64,000 nt of DNA, from positions 6,572,001 to 6,636,000 of the forward strand of contig OY540820.1 in NCBI GenBank assembly GCA_961205875.1. The letters are read 5' to 3'. The DNA is from Sialis fuliginosa. Its lineage: Eukaryota > Arthropoda > Insecta > Megaloptera > Sialidae. The translations under genes were made by a program, and so were the position numbers. Positions 10,485 to 34,678 of this stretch are shown one piece after another; the first letter of the stretch is position 1, and each line of letters opens with the position of its first letter. The notes beneath the pieces are model-generated. The model saw only the letters and a list, made by a program, of their open reading frames with translations, did no database searches and was not told where the DNA came from.

Positions 10485-11454
10485 ATAAAATGTTATAATA
10501 TAATACCAATTGTATATTTTCCCTAATACGGACCTGCCCTAATAAATTATCATATAACATTAACTAATTGTAGGGTTTTAGGTTTTCGAACAATGAAAGT
10601 CCCATAAAATTCGAATCAGTAGTTTTCGTATCAAGCTGGAACAGACAAAAAAAAAACATAAAAATGGATAATATAGCATAAATAAGACCCGGTGTTATCC
10701 GGGAATTAAAAATTATAAATATTCACTGCTCGGTTGTTTTAAGTGTTTCGAATTTCTACTTGTATATTTTTATTTTCTACCTGTATATTTAATTGAATTC
10801 TTTTACACAACAAAATGAAACTTAAATCTATCTATCTATCTATCTAATATCGGTCTAGACAGATACTGAATGAAAAGTGTTTGTCTTGGCCTGAAACGGA
10901 AAGATCAAGTTAAAATTTTGAATTCGGATTTTTTTCTCATTTTAAAAATTATTAAAACTATAATATTTTTCACTCTTTTAAACAATTATGATTTATTTTT
11001 GTAGCGTTAGATTTGTCCCTGTTCGTATGTACTACAATATAATAAAGAATTATTAATAAATCGTGTTAAGCTCTACATCTAGCCGACACGCAGCTGTGTT
11101 ATAACAAAATGCTTTTAAGAGTCGGGGCGGCTGTTATATTGCGGGCGGTAATGCACCACTCAATATCACATGAGTGCATTTCATGTTTAGCTAGCTGTTG
11201 TAGCGTGAGAGCGTTCTAATGTTTTTGTTATGATTGAAAAAGAAATGTAGGTAGCTAACTAATGAAATGTTTAACGCACAAGTGATGTATTTAGAAGGAT
11301 TGGAGGGTGGGGGGTTGGAGTGAAAATACCATTTTAGTGTATCATATAAAAAATACAAAGATTCAGTATTATTTTCAATCTTAAATTACTTGTCATATTA
11401 TAATAATAGCCCAGGAAAAAATAAAAGAAAAAGTACACGGAAAATGATGAGAAG
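10485..11454. other. AT-rich intergenic DNA
   Basis: No gene was seen. It holds a short (CTAT)n microsatellite near 10,830 and a copy of the phrase TTGTCTTGNCCTGAAACGG, also seen at 8311, which marks an unclassified dispersed repeat. Confidence 0.4.
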
Positions 11455-11634
11455 TGATTAGAACATGCCCAGATGTATATTTCCTGAAAACTCCCTAGCA
11501 AAGTTTGCTCCGTAACACCCTCAATCAAGGGCCCAAAGTTTTGTTTTACAAGGATTTTTTAAACACTTGAACGGAATGTTCAATCAACCCCTAGGGAGTT
11601 TTCAGGAAATATACATCTGGGCATGTTCTAATCA
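11455..11634. repeat. Short foldback with perfect ~40-bp inverted ends
   Basis: TAGAACATGCCCAGATGTAT and the following bases through CTCCCTA are exactly inverted at 11,590-11,634, separated by about 100 bp. Perfect arms suggest a recent MITE insertion or a gene-conversion-maintained hairpin. Confidence 0.75.
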
Positions 11635-12214
11635 TTGTTTAAAGGCACCTCATACATTTTTTCAAATTTTACACCAGTAAAAAGTTCTACGTTGCCTGGA
11701 CTATAAGTATTATAAACTTAGAATTAGATGCAAATGTATACTACATACGTCATGTGAAGATAATTGGTGTAAATCCCCTCTTCCCTACCTATTTAATAAA
11801 TTTTACAACGTGTAGCTTAAAGGTTATACATATTTATATAACAAAATATTTTCTTAATGCTCTTCTTCCCCTTAGGAGTAAATCTACCCTTGATGCAAAT
11901 TATATTATGTCTTGCCTGATATCTACTTCAGCCTCATGAGGTTTACACAGAATATTGTCTAATAATATGGTTAAGGATATAATTAAATGTTAAATTTCTG
12001 GTACAGTGAATAAGTTTTCTGATTCAATATTAATATTTTCTTTATAAATGTAAATAAATTAGGTACATTTTTATGTTATTTATAGTTTTATATACAGACA
12101 ATAGAAAATTCGCGATAAAATAATATATGTTGAAATAAAGCTGACATTTTGTACTCAATATGTAGTAGCGCAGTCCTGGACAACCCAAAATGCTCTACGA
12201 CAACCTACAATTGT

Positions 12215-12600
12215 TCGAGGGGCGCACATAAGTAATAATTCTGAATTTTTTTTTCATAATTTTTTCGAACGAATTTCGTACTTACTGAATTCTTTTTCTA
12301 GTTACCTTCGTTTTTTTAAATATTTATAAACCCGGGAACCTCGGGAACAGTAAATGCAAAAAATATTGTACAGAAATGCATGAAACAAAATACATATGTG
12401 TCAAAATTTAATATATCATGTTATAAATTTTGTTTCTAAAAAAAAAAAAAATTCTATGAAAAGTGAAATTATAACCATGAAATTTTACTAAAAAATTTTG
12501 AGTTTTAGATATATGTTCGTTTACGCCATGACTCGAGAATGGTGGGAGGTGAAGAAGGAGAAAAAATTACGAATAAACGAAACTCGGCATTTCAGATAAA
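12215..12600. repeat. Fragments of two dispersed repeats
   Basis: 12,215-12,365 matches 48,415-48,580 (shared TTTTTTCGAA-GAATTTCGTACTTA and GAATTCTTTTTCTAGT). 12,510-12,600 matches the right end of the pogo-like element at 61,880-61,975 (TTCGTTTACGCCATGACTCG, GAATGGTGGGAGGTGAAG). Confidence 0.65.
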
Positions 12601-13074
12601 CGAGACTTACAATAAACACTTTACAATTCAACACCCGCACACTTTCGTATTTGTAATATTAAGTATGAATATTAATTATGTCCTGTGATTATTTTTATGT
12701 AACTAGAACTTGGTAACTATCTACTAAAATTGACAATACTGTTATTAGGTCGTAAAATGATATGTGTCATTGTATACAATTTTACATTTAGTTGAAAAAA
12801 AAAATTAATTTATAGAAAATGAATTAAATGTTAAAATTTAACTTAATACGATCTGATTCTACTTATAAAACATTTTTAATTACTTAAAAATTATTTTTAA
12901 ACTATTATTATAACATATTACATTTGATGGTGGCGGCGCATGGTAGTTAATTTATTTTTAATTTAAATCAATATTTATTGTCAATACAATTAAACCATAA
13001 GTCAATATTTGTTCAATATATTGATCGTAATTTTGTACCTTAACGTGTTAATCAAATATGACGTGTTAATATTG

Positions 13075-13240
13075 GAATAACAAGTCCGGGATCGGAATGC
13101 TTTTATAGATATAGACGCGGCGTCTGCCCACGCCCGGCTGCTGTCGCGACGGTAGCTGACGCACACCCGCTCCACACACCCCCACTCATCGTCACACACA
13201 CACACACACACATGGGCCACTTGTTGAATATACAGCAACA
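13075..13240 (-). promoter_or_regulatory. Promoter-like GC-rich island with TATAAAAG on the minus strand
   Basis: Read on the minus strand, a (GT)n run and a GC-rich block (CGTCAGCTACCGTCGCGAC, CGGGCGTGGGCAGACG) are followed by a canonical TATAAAAG (plus-strand CTTTTATA near 13,100). This would put a start site near 13,070. GC content is far above that of the neighbouring DNA. No downstream minus-strand coding exon was recognised, so the target gene is unknown. Confidence 0.35.
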
Positions 13241-13339
13241 GGGTGTGTTCTAGTTGTAATATTAGAGAAAAACTGGGGTCAATGATTTATTACCACACTG
13301 TTGATTTTGTTAGAGATATATTGAATGTACTTTTCAACC

Positions 13340-13510
13340 TTCCAATGTAAAAATATCTGCCTTGGTACCCACGGGACTTTCTTATATCCTGACAGTGAAC
13401 AGTATACGTGATTCTTAATTTATTAGTACACATTTCTGACAAACTAATAAATGATAAAATAAAAGGAATGGCACATAAAGTATAGATAATATTATTCTCT
13501 ACTACAGGCC
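13340..13510. repeat. Copy of the ATATCTGCCTTGG repeat
   Basis: AAAATATCTGCCTTGG, ACTTTCTTATA, GTATACGTGATTCTT and ATATTATTCTCT recur in the same order at about 62,721-62,870, showing a dispersed family. It has no coding capacity. Confidence 0.6.
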
Positions 13511-13644
13511 TACACAACTTAAAATGTAAGGCGGGCCGTAATACTTTATGATAAAAATTATACGGGCCGAAAGATAATTTTTACTCGAAAACTATTTATT
13601 AACTTTTAAGAAAAATCATAAAATTAAAAAAGTACTTAGAACTA

Positions 13645-14266
13645 CCCGGGAAAAAATTTCAGATCTGAAGTGATCTCGGTTGATCTTCATTTTGGAACAA
13701 ATCAGATCTTTGTAAATAAATAAACTTTTGTCTACCTTAAATAACAAATACACATATACTACCTATATAGAAACCTTGTTTATAATTTAATCAATTAAAA
13801 AATGATATTTGAGACCCGTGTATTAAATTAATAAATAAATTCACAACTCACCCCCTGTCACAGATAAAGGGTTGTTATTGGTCTCATTCGATCCAGAGGG
13901 AAAAATACTTCGGGATACTAGGAGTGTGGGGGGCAAAAACCCTCTATCTAGCACAGCAGTCGAGATATTTACGATTTTCTATAATGAATACCATAAGTAG
14001 CGAAACAGAGAAAAATTCACCTAGTATCCCGCAGTATTTTTCCCGCTGGATCGAATGGGTGAGTTGTGAATTTATTTATTAATTTAATACACGGGCCTCA
14101 AATATCATTCAATACGTTTCTGTACAATTTTTTTTAATTGATTAATAGTATATGTGTATTAATTTGTTATTTAAGGTAGACAAAAGTTTATTTATCTACA
14201 AAGATCTGATTTGTTCCAAAATGAAGATCAACCGAGATCACTTCAGATCTGAAATTTTTTCCCGGG
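13645..14266. mobile_element. Foldback element with CCCGGG ends and TA target duplication
   Basis: Inverted ends of over 60 bp (CCCGGGAAAAAATTTCAGAT, then GAAGTGATCTCGGTTGATC) are almost perfect. Further inner blocks are inverted as well, so the arms extend to about 280 bp. TA flanks each end, which fits the Tc1/mariner superfamily. There is no ORF. Confidence 0.85.
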
Positions 14267-14996
14267 TAAGCAAGGATTCTCGGAGAATTGTTTTTAAAAT
14301 TTATTGTTAATTTTTTTTGCAACTTTTTTATAAAGAAAAAATTCTGAAATTTTGAAAAAAGATTGAATTACATATTAAAAAAAATGTTGTGAGAATCTTT
14401 GCATAAATCTAAGTACTTTTTACTTCTTGCGATTATTTATAAAAATTAGTAGGTAATTTTCAAGTAAAATAGTGTATTTTTTTATATTTGTGATTTATAT
14501 ACTTCCTTCTGAGGTATAATAATCCAAGAAGGTAACGCTTATTGAACACTGCAGACATGTTTCTATCATCAAACTCAACTGCACCGGCACTGAGAAAGCA
14601 AGTGTGCGGAAAAAAAGCCTAAAGATAAGTTCTATTTGCTTGCGTTTATAATAGTGTACTTTTGTGATATTTTATTAATATTATATTACTGATTACGTGC
14701 CTTCATTTTCTGATTTAATTAATCGTACATTTTCTCCATTGCCTGAAATTAATCAGAGATCTATATTTAAAACACAGTAAATAAAATTTGACATACTTTA
14801 TGATTAAATTTAACATTTATCTCGTTCCCATTTAATCAAGTGAGTAAGTTAAAACAGTTAATAATGAATAACTAATTAGTACAGAGTACAGATGCGAGCT
14901 ATTTTAATTTTATTTTAATTAGTTTGTTAATTATTTATTGATTTGAATATGAAATAATATTTTAGTTTTTCCTTATTATTATTTTTATGTTTTTAA
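14267..14996. other. AT-rich intergenic DNA
   Basis: No gene, ORF or repeat structure is recognised here. Confidence 0.4.
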
Positions 14997-15215
14997 GGGT
15001 CCCGAAGCAACCCTATTAATCTCACATCCGTCTGTCCGTCCTTTTCGGTTAAAGCAAAATATCTCGTATAACAAGCTAGAAACTTGAAATTTTTACTGAA
15101 CATGGATAGTGATACTAGTGTCTAAAACTCTGGAATTTTTAATTTTTTTTTTAATTAAGAGGGCACAAAACAGTTACAAAACATGCCCTTCCCGAAATAA
15201 AATCCTGACTACGTG
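14997..15215. repeat. Fragment of the AGGGTTCTGAAG repeat
   Basis: AGGGTCCCGAAG, ACCCTATTAATCTCAC, GTCTGTCCGTCCTTTT and TAGAAACTTGAAATTTTTAC match the left end of the element at 40,569, with the rest missing or diverged. Confidence 0.6.
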
Positions 15216-16180
15216 CCTGACATACAACATACACATAATTTAAATTATTATAAATAATAAATAAATATTAGGAGTAATAATTAAAAATTTAATTAAAATT
15301 GTTAATTTTGAAAATATCAACTGTAAAATATGATGAAATTTTGCGAATTATAACAAAAATATTAAGTATATAAATAAACATATGTCTAAATGTTGACATT
15401 TTCCCAATTTTCCGGTAAACTAAGCAATGCAAATATAGAATAAAAAAAAACTTATAAATATGAAAATCTAGTAAAATTTCATCTTCAAGATGTCAAAAAT
15501 ATGAGTTTCATGTGACATGTATAATTTATTTAATACAAAATCAATAAATCAACCTTTAAATTACAATCTGTGAAGGGATTTTTCCAGAAAAGCGATTGTT
15601 TATACAATCTACAATAATGGTATTCAAAACAATGTTATATATTTTATATCAAAATATTCACTGAAATCAAATTAAAAAAATGTTTATTCTTTTAAATAAC
15701 GTCAGACGTTTCCAATTGAAGTCGTTGTCTTTAGAATGTTCTTGTTATTTTCATGAATTTTTTTATTCTGCGAAATTTGTTGCTTTTGTTCTTGTAGAAA
15801 GCAGGGCCGAATGTAGATTAAAATATAAATTGTATTTTATTTTTTAAGTACAGTAAAACCTGGTTAAAATGAAACGCTATCATCCCGGTATTTTCCCCCC
15901 GTTTTCAAATGTTTCCGTCTTATAAAAGGTATAACATATTTGCAAATGTACTAAAAACTTTTTTTTTAATATAGGAAAAGTAGATATTGTTTTTAGAATT
16001 TTTGATAAGTCTTTAATATTTTTTAATAAAAAACTTTAGATCCTATTGATTTACAACAGGCCAGCATTACAGAAAGGAGAAATGAATTCAGAAAAAAATA
16101 CATTTGTTATTTTATAACACATAAAAATGTATTAAAATGATGATAAAATATATTGTTGTTAATTATGGGATATACACATA

Positions 16181-16717
16181 AGGTAAAGGCACCAGTTATG
16201 GCCGCTATAAGAGCAAGTTTTCGTTTTTTTTGGATTATCGGGCTTGTTTTTTGTAATTCTCATGAACTCATGTTACTAATAAAATAAGTAACTCTTTATT
16301 TAATCAATTTAATTACCACAGTTCGCAAATATAGTTTGTTTTTTAAATTATAGCCTTTTATTTTGTTTTTGTTTTTTCTCCAGTAATGGATAAAGTAAAA
16401 CCAGTAATGAGCACGCAGTGATGGACACTTGCTAATGATTACAAAATGATAAGTATTACGACACAAAAGATATAAAAGAAAGAATCGTCTTTGAAACAAT
16501 GTAAAGCAGTTGCTATGATAATATAATAATTAATAAATCAACTAATAATAATTAGTTTGACACCTATTGGCCGATTGTCATCAAATCCCGCTGTAAGACA
16601 GTTAGATTAATATTCAGAAATGGTAGTAATCAAATGTCAACAAATATTTGTAATTCGGTACATTTAATTAAAAAATAGTTATTACTGGGGTCATATCCAA
16701 GACTGGTGCCAGTACCT
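16181..16717. mobile_element. Tc1/mariner-type MITE, AGGTACTGGCACCAG family, copy 1
   Basis: The ends (AGGTAAAGGCACCAGTTATGG left, complement of AGGTACTGGCACCAG right) are flanked by TA on both sides. It shares internal blocks with the copies at 36,842 and 59,210. The minus ORF inside is a by-product. Confidence 0.8.
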
Positions 16718-16869
16718 TATAGTCGTTTGAAATACACACGACCGAAGCTGGGGGTTAATTCTATTTATGGCACGCAATCGTTTTATAAAAAAAAAATTAT
16801 TATGACTTTTAGTAATATATCAATCTGTAGATACCTAACAAATTATCCTGAGAAGGTCCTGTATACGAC

Positions 16870-16985
16870 AGCTGCGGCGTCCACTTGTTGAGCCCCGGGG
16901 GCGCCGCGGCGCGTTATCGACCGCGCGGTGACGTCACGCGACGAGCAACAGGCTGCTAGTTAACTGTGATATAGCAGTGACAGCA
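16870..16985. promoter_or_regulatory. GC-rich island with a perfect CRE (TGACGTCA)
   Basis: CCCCGGGGGCGCCGCGGCGCG is followed within 40 bases by GGTGACGTCACGCG, a full cAMP-response-element palindrome, in otherwise AT-rich DNA about 3.7 kb upstream of the rabphilin start codon. A distal promoter or 5'-UTR exon of the neuronal-type rabphilin gene is a reasonable inference, but no splice link is shown. Confidence 0.35.
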
Positions 16986-17461
16986 CACAACTTGTTTGTT
17001 TGTTATCTACACTCTAATTGTTCATACAGATTTTGGTTTTGAAAATTATCAAGAAAGGGCTGCAGAAAAGGGGGGAGAGAGAGAGTATCAGAAAAGCAGT
17101 TTTTCATATTTTCATAGTTGGAAAATCTGCACTTTCAAATGACATAAAGAAAATTTCCATAAAATATTTTTTAACCCCCATTCTAAATACGGAATTTCTT
17201 CTTTTGTTTTATAACTCTATAACTTTGCGAAAATTAACTAAAATTTAAATTTATTAAAAGTATTAAATCAGTATTATTTCAAACTTTAAAATGACTTATT
17301 TACTTTTTTCTATACATCAATTTTTACCATTATCACAGAGCTATAAAGATGTATAGATGGGGGGGTCTCAAAACGGTATCAAATTAATGAAAATCGGTGA
17401 GGTACAGGATTATGTTTTGTTGTCAACAATAAATAACTTAAATAATTGTATAAACTTTTGA

Positions 17462-17666
17462 TTATTGGATTTTATTCCACGTTACACTTTAGTGCCACTT
17501 GACGTTTCGACCAATATCTCGTGGTCTTTTTCAAAAGTGAAGTTTCGAGTCCAGAAGGTGTGGCTGCTTATATAAGCGTTGACGTTTGCTTAAATTTTGA
17601 AGAAGACCTCGAGATGTTTGTCGAAACGTTACATTAAAGTGAAACGCGGAATAAAACCCAATATTT
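17462..17666. mobile_element. MITE with TTGGATTTTATTCCACGTT ends
   Basis: Left and right halves are inverted: TTGGATTTTATTCCACGTT, CACTTTAGTG, ACGTTTCGACCAA and CTCGTGGTCTTTTTC all reappear complemented to 17,666. There is no ORF. Confidence 0.7.
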
Positions 17667-19380
17667 AAAAGTTTGTACAACTGAACATCCGCGAAAGTCT
17701 ACATTCAAAAACAAAAAAAAAAAATAATATTTTAAAAATAAACAAACATTTTTTTTAATTTGAATCTGCCGTATATACCGGGTGTTCCAGACTATGTTTT
17801 ACGCCTAAACTATTGAAGATAGAGTTTTATGATACAAAATTTACTATATATATCGACCCTAAAGAATTTTAGGAAAATATTTTCAACCCCCTAAAACTCC
17901 CGTTTGGGGGGTAATTTGAGGGGTACATCCCCGTTTCTCAGCAAAATCAAATGGAACGGTATATCCAAAAGTAGATAATTTTAAAGATCATATAAAAGTA
18001 AGAAACTTTTGTAAAAAAAAATTTTCATACATTCAATTGTTTAAAATTGTTCTCAAATTTTAGGGTTTTACTAAAAGTGCTCTAGTTTCGTTAAATGTTA
18101 ATGAAATATTATTTTTAAATTTTTATTTGAAAGTAAAAATAACGAACTTTTTAATGATGTATGATTATTTGAAATTTGGATAATAAAAAAAAAGTGTCAT
18201 ACGCGGCATATAAAAAATGCAAAACTTCAATTGGGGATAATTCAAAAATTATAAATGGAATTAGTATACTTTATCTTAAAAAAATATATTTAAATTAATA
18301 ACTTTTGTTAAGAAAATTTAAAATTATAATTTTTTTTTCTAAAATAAAATTTAAAATTAAATCAATCGCTTTTTGTCAATAAACCCATGTCCATAAACGA
18401 GCCGTTTCAGCAGTAGAGCAAAAGAAAGGACCCCATACAAAAGCAGTCGATTTTGCCTTTATATATTTTTGTAACTTGGGCAGATGGTAGTTCAAATAAT
18501 ATGGATTTGATTTCAGAAGAAATGGGGACAAGGACGCGGGAAAATTCTAGTAAATAATATGATTAGTAACTCAACTTAATCCTACTCAAAAATACTACGA
18601 GTGAAATATCTAAAATAACCTATAATCTATCACATATCTACAAATTACTAAGGGTTCCGTATATTTCACCGGGATTTACAAAACTGAAGGTCATGATTAT
18701 GACCTTGCGGGCCCCCTTCAACCTTGCGAGTATTTTACAAAACATAGAGTGTTATTTTTTATTAATGGTATCTTTATTGATTTTTTATTACAATGTAATT
18801 TTATCCGATATGTATATATATGCATAAAAAATTGTATTTGTCTTTCTATATTTGATGATTCAATATTTGCTATTGTATATTAGCTTTAAAGCAGGGTTGG
18901 ATTTGGGAATATTTATTTGTAATTTTTATTTTTAAAAAGTAACGAAAATTGTGTTAATTAAAATGAGGTTAAAAACATGGGTCCACAAATCAACCCTTGA
19001 TTAGCGAACTCATCTATTTTGATAAAAACTTATTTTTTTATCATTTTGGTATGAATGGGCAGTGACGCTTAGAGGGACTACACTCGACCCCTTCTAAAAA
19101 AATAATTAGTAGGTTATATTTTCTACACATTAGGCGAGTGTCACCCCTTGTGAACTTTTAACGACCAAATAAAAGATTAGTGGACTTTATTTTTTATAAA
19201 TTGGACGGTTGTCATTTTTTCAGGTCAAAAAAAATATATTGATTTGATTTTTTACACTGAAAACATTAAACAACCGAAAAAGAGGTTATTAGTTTAAAAA
19301 AAAGACTAGGGACACGATAATAACAGTACCTCAACTAATAACATAGAACTATGTCTATCTTCATTTTTTAATATGTAATG
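17667..19380. other. Intergenic DNA with unclassified repeat debris
   Basis: A phrase CCGGGTGTTCCAGA near 17,778 resembles the end of a dispersed element. A short inverted pair (GGGTTGGATTTG near 18,894, CAAATCAACCC near 18,987) is visible. No coding sequence is supported. Confidence 0.35.
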
Positions 19381-19525
19381 TAAAGGTCTCTATACACCAC
19401 CCGATCTGCAGGGCGGATTTGTCGGGAGGTAGAGATGGGGTACTTACTGCAGATTGGGTTGTGTATAGGCAAATCGGGCCAACTATTCGCGGAATAATCG
19501 GCCCGATTTGCCTATTCAGCACCAT
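19381..19525. repeat. MITE copy (ACACCACCCGATCTGCAGGG family), unoccupied
   Basis: It aligns with 56,618-57,683 after removal of the pogo-like insert there: GGATTTGTCGGGAGG, ACTGCAGATTGGG and AAATCGGGC occur in the same order. It reads through the position where the other copy is interrupted (GTGTATAGGCAAATCGGG). Confidence 0.7.
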
Positions 19526-20627
19526 TCAAGGAAAACAGTACCGTTAAGTTAGGTTAGGTGTATATAATACATATTTCTGTTATGAAAGTTATGATAGTCG
19601 CTAAAACTATGTTTTATATTTGCTCTACGATTATTAGTTCTGGAGATATAAGCTTTTAAAATGTAACGTAGTTCTACAATACATCGAAATAATTAAGTCT
19701 GACAAAGCTACGTTTACATTACATGCGTGTGTACGCAGCCTTACTGCAACAAATAAAATAATTAATATAATAAAAGAGCAAGGCGCCTCCACCACTGCAA
19801 GAAGTCCTCCAGGATTATCAACATTTCAAATACATGTACCGACGTGAAATTCGCTTTCTATGAATAGAATAGTCTCCCACGCTCGTTCCACTGACGTAAC
19901 GAATACGTCCGTCTCTGTTACAAACATCTGTGTACAGTGCACTTGATCATATTCACGTAAACAAAACACTGTGAAATTCGGCTAAACGATAACCATACCT
20001 AATAAAACCGATTGTAAATAAAAATGGGTGTATTTTAACGACATGACGTGTATGCGTTCAACAATCAAACTCAAAGATTAAACATGTTTAGAAAGGTACA
20101 TTGTTATTGTGGATTTTACCGATCGATATATTTATGTTGTCTGGTATAATACAGAGATAGGACATTTGATAACGCGTGTGTTAGAGAGAAAAGTACGTGC
20201 TTAGATTTAGTTGCGTTTGTAGCAATCTATTTTATATTATCTGGTTACATTTCTGGTGATGTAGTTAGTAGTATTTCAACGCACTCGTAGGACAAACCAT
20301 ATTGCACTGTTCGTGTCTAGAGAATTCTGTTTTTTATTTGAATTTTTGAATATTTCATTGTTTAATTTGATTATTTAAATTTCGTTTGTAACATATTATA
20401 ATTGTTGACAATTAAATTTGATAACGTATTGTGATAAACATTGTTGATTCTAGTCTGTAAGGTGCTCAAACGGGTTTTATTGTTGTGTATGTATATTTAA
20501 AAATAATATTTATTTTTTAATGCATTCGACCGGATGATTGATTATTTTTATATCTGTGGTGAATATTTATCGTGTTGATAACAATATTTTAATTATTTGT
20601 ACACTAAAATGATATAGTGAAGTAGAC
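19526..20627 (+). promoter_or_regulatory. 5' flank and probable 5' UTR of rabphilin
   Basis: This stretch is less repeat-like, with moderately higher GC around 19,790-20,230 (GTACCGACGTGAAATTCGC, CACTGACGTAACGAATACGTCC) and several CRE-like half sites. No TATA box or initiator can be fixed. An in-frame stop lies just before the ATG at 20,628, so that ATG is the first of the coding exon. Confidence 0.3.
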
Positions 20628-32283
<11,656 letters not shown>

Positions 32284-33813
32284 ATTTGGGATCATTCATG
32301 ATAGTAATTAACTAGTTAAAAATTTAAGTGCCGTGTTCATTATTTTAAAAATGAAACATAATTGTTTTCAATACTGTCAGGGTTTCTTAAACTGATGTCT
32401 CCAGAAAATGAGCTTTACGAATAATTTAACGTTTCTTTTTCATTATCTTTCAATTAAATTCACGTTCGAAAGAACCCCTACGATAGATTTTGTTACATAT
32501 ATCCGAGTCAGGACTTTTATTATGAAAGATATAGGTAGTTAAAAGCATATTAATTTTGTTATTGCATTTTCAATAATTTTTTTTTTGTTAAATATATTTT
32601 ATGCGAAATATATATCATGAGCTTCCTTTAAAATTAAAATCGTTTATAAGTTATGTTATATAAACAATGTTCTATTGTACTATTTTTTTTATTCATGTCC
32701 AGGACCGACTTTAGGGGGAGGAGCTTAGATTCTGGTAGAAACTACTAATTTTTATGAAAAAATTACAAATGGAAATGATTAGGCAATCAAGTTGTTCGGA
32801 ATTTGTATTCCTATTGAGTAATTCAAATTTTACTTTGGTTAACAATAGGCATGATGCCTAATTTTTAAAAACTATTTTAGGATGATCTTACGTGTCTCCT
32901 ATTTCCAAAAAAGTACTTATTTCTGCAGTAGATATAGGTTTAATCACAAAAATGGACTCTTTTAAAACTAATTTTGAATTTGACGATTTTTGACGTCACG
33001 CCTATTGACTCCTTGTCAACAATAATAAATCCTTGTTCCATCGCTAAAGTTTCTCGGTTTTAGTTTTGGTAACACAAAACTGAGCAAATTGATAATTTAA
33101 AACCACAAAATAATTTATTAACAGTGCAGATATTAATAAAACAAAAATGATGTTTACTTAGCCGTGACGTCATCCACTCTGGCTGGTGTTTTATCTAACA
33201 TGGCGGATTGCTGTATTTTGTGTTTTTATTTTAACAAAAATCATATTAATCTCGCTTTTAATATAAAAATAAATACATTTTTTAGAATCTTTTTAACCTA
33301 TTTCATTATTTAAAATCATAATTTCAGTGATACTTTGTTACTGGCATCATGCCTATTGCATCGTTTAAATATTTTATAAATTTGAATTGATTAAACGTAT
33401 TTTTAAAGATTGACCCTGGAGAGGCGGCGAAAAATATCTCGCCCTAAGTTCAACTCTGTTTGAGGGCTAATATAATTTCAAATATTTCATTCATTACTTA
33501 AAATTATAAAAAAGAAACAAGTTTACAAATAATTCGAATCTTGTGTATTTTCTTCATATTTAAACATAAAAAATGTATATACCTAAATGCTTTTGATTTA
33601 TTAAAATGTATTATATATTCAAAATATTATAGTTCACACATTTTTCCTAGTGTTTCCAATGGTGATATATTTATAGGTATAATATTTATATTTTTAAAAA
33701 CTTCGTATTCATGTTTGAATTATTTAAAAAATCAATGTAGTTAATGAAAAATACATTAGGTAATAATAAAAAACAACTTCACATCTGCGATATAAATTTT
33801 TTTTTGTTAAATG
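32284..33813. other. Rabphilin 3' UTR and downstream intergenic DNA
   Basis: AT-rich sequence. The first AATAAA-type hexamers appear beyond 33,000, so the true 3' end cannot be fixed. No further ORF is supported. Confidence 0.4.
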
Positions 33814-33964
33814 CAATGGCGTAACCATCGGGGTGAGGGGGCAAGGTGGTCTGCTTCCCGCAGTGGTGTAAGCAGCGAGGGACCAGACGGTAAAAAAATT
33901 ATTTATTATTTATAAATGTATTTAAAAAAAATAGCACCCTAAGAAGATTAGTGTTACGCCATTG
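33814..33964. mobile_element. hAT-like MITE with CAATGGCGTAAC ends
   Basis: CAATGGCGTAACCATCGGGG on the left is matched by GTTACGCCATTG on the right over 151 bp. Related CAGTGGCGTAGCC elements lie at 56,537 and 60,453. The superfamily call rests on the end sequence only. Confidence 0.6.
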
Positions 33965-34678
33965 GTTGTATGGTATTTCAAATATTGAATTCATTATATA
34001 AGTCATATCACAATGATTAAATATATAGGTATATATAATATATACCCTGTCCTAAAATTAGTCTAAATTAAAGTGGTTTAATTCTTAAAAAAAGTACAAA
34101 ATTTGTCCACTGTAGTTAAAAATTTAAATAGTTTATTCGTATTAATCATATTAAAAAAGTTGTGATGCGACTTATAAACTTGTTATATAAAGGTATATTG
34201 TTGTAAATATTAAAAAAAAACATTATCCAGTATTACGCTTAATGTGTGAATTGAAAAAATATATACAATGTTGTTATATAAATAATGTTTCGTTTGGAAA
34301 GAAAACATTTAAAAGAAACTATGCTGTATAATTAATAGAGTATAAAATATAACTCACCCTGAATTTAAATAAAAGAGACACTCCATAAAGTTAAATATAC
34401 CTACTTACGTCAAGAAAATTGAAATTAATAACTAATCAACAATTGAATAATTATTGTATAGATTTTTTATTATTGAGTTTTATTCCGTTCACTTTCAATT
34501 AAGACAATAATAGGTACAAATTTTCAAATATTTCTAAAAACCCCTAATCTGATTAGCACCAAAATCAATAGGTCTGGAGTACCTACTCATTGATGAGACA
34601 AATTTTTTTCCCAAAATTAATTCAAATCGGTGCATTTTTACAGTAGTTATCGTGAACGAAAGAAAATTCTACATCCAT
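33965..34678. other. AT-rich intergenic DNA
   Basis: No gene or repeat unit was recognised. Confidence 0.4.

Noticed and set aside
15850..15960. Pogo-like end (TACAGTAAAACCTGGTTAAA)
   Set aside because: Only a single end-like phrase was seen, with no matching inverted end nearby, so no element was called.
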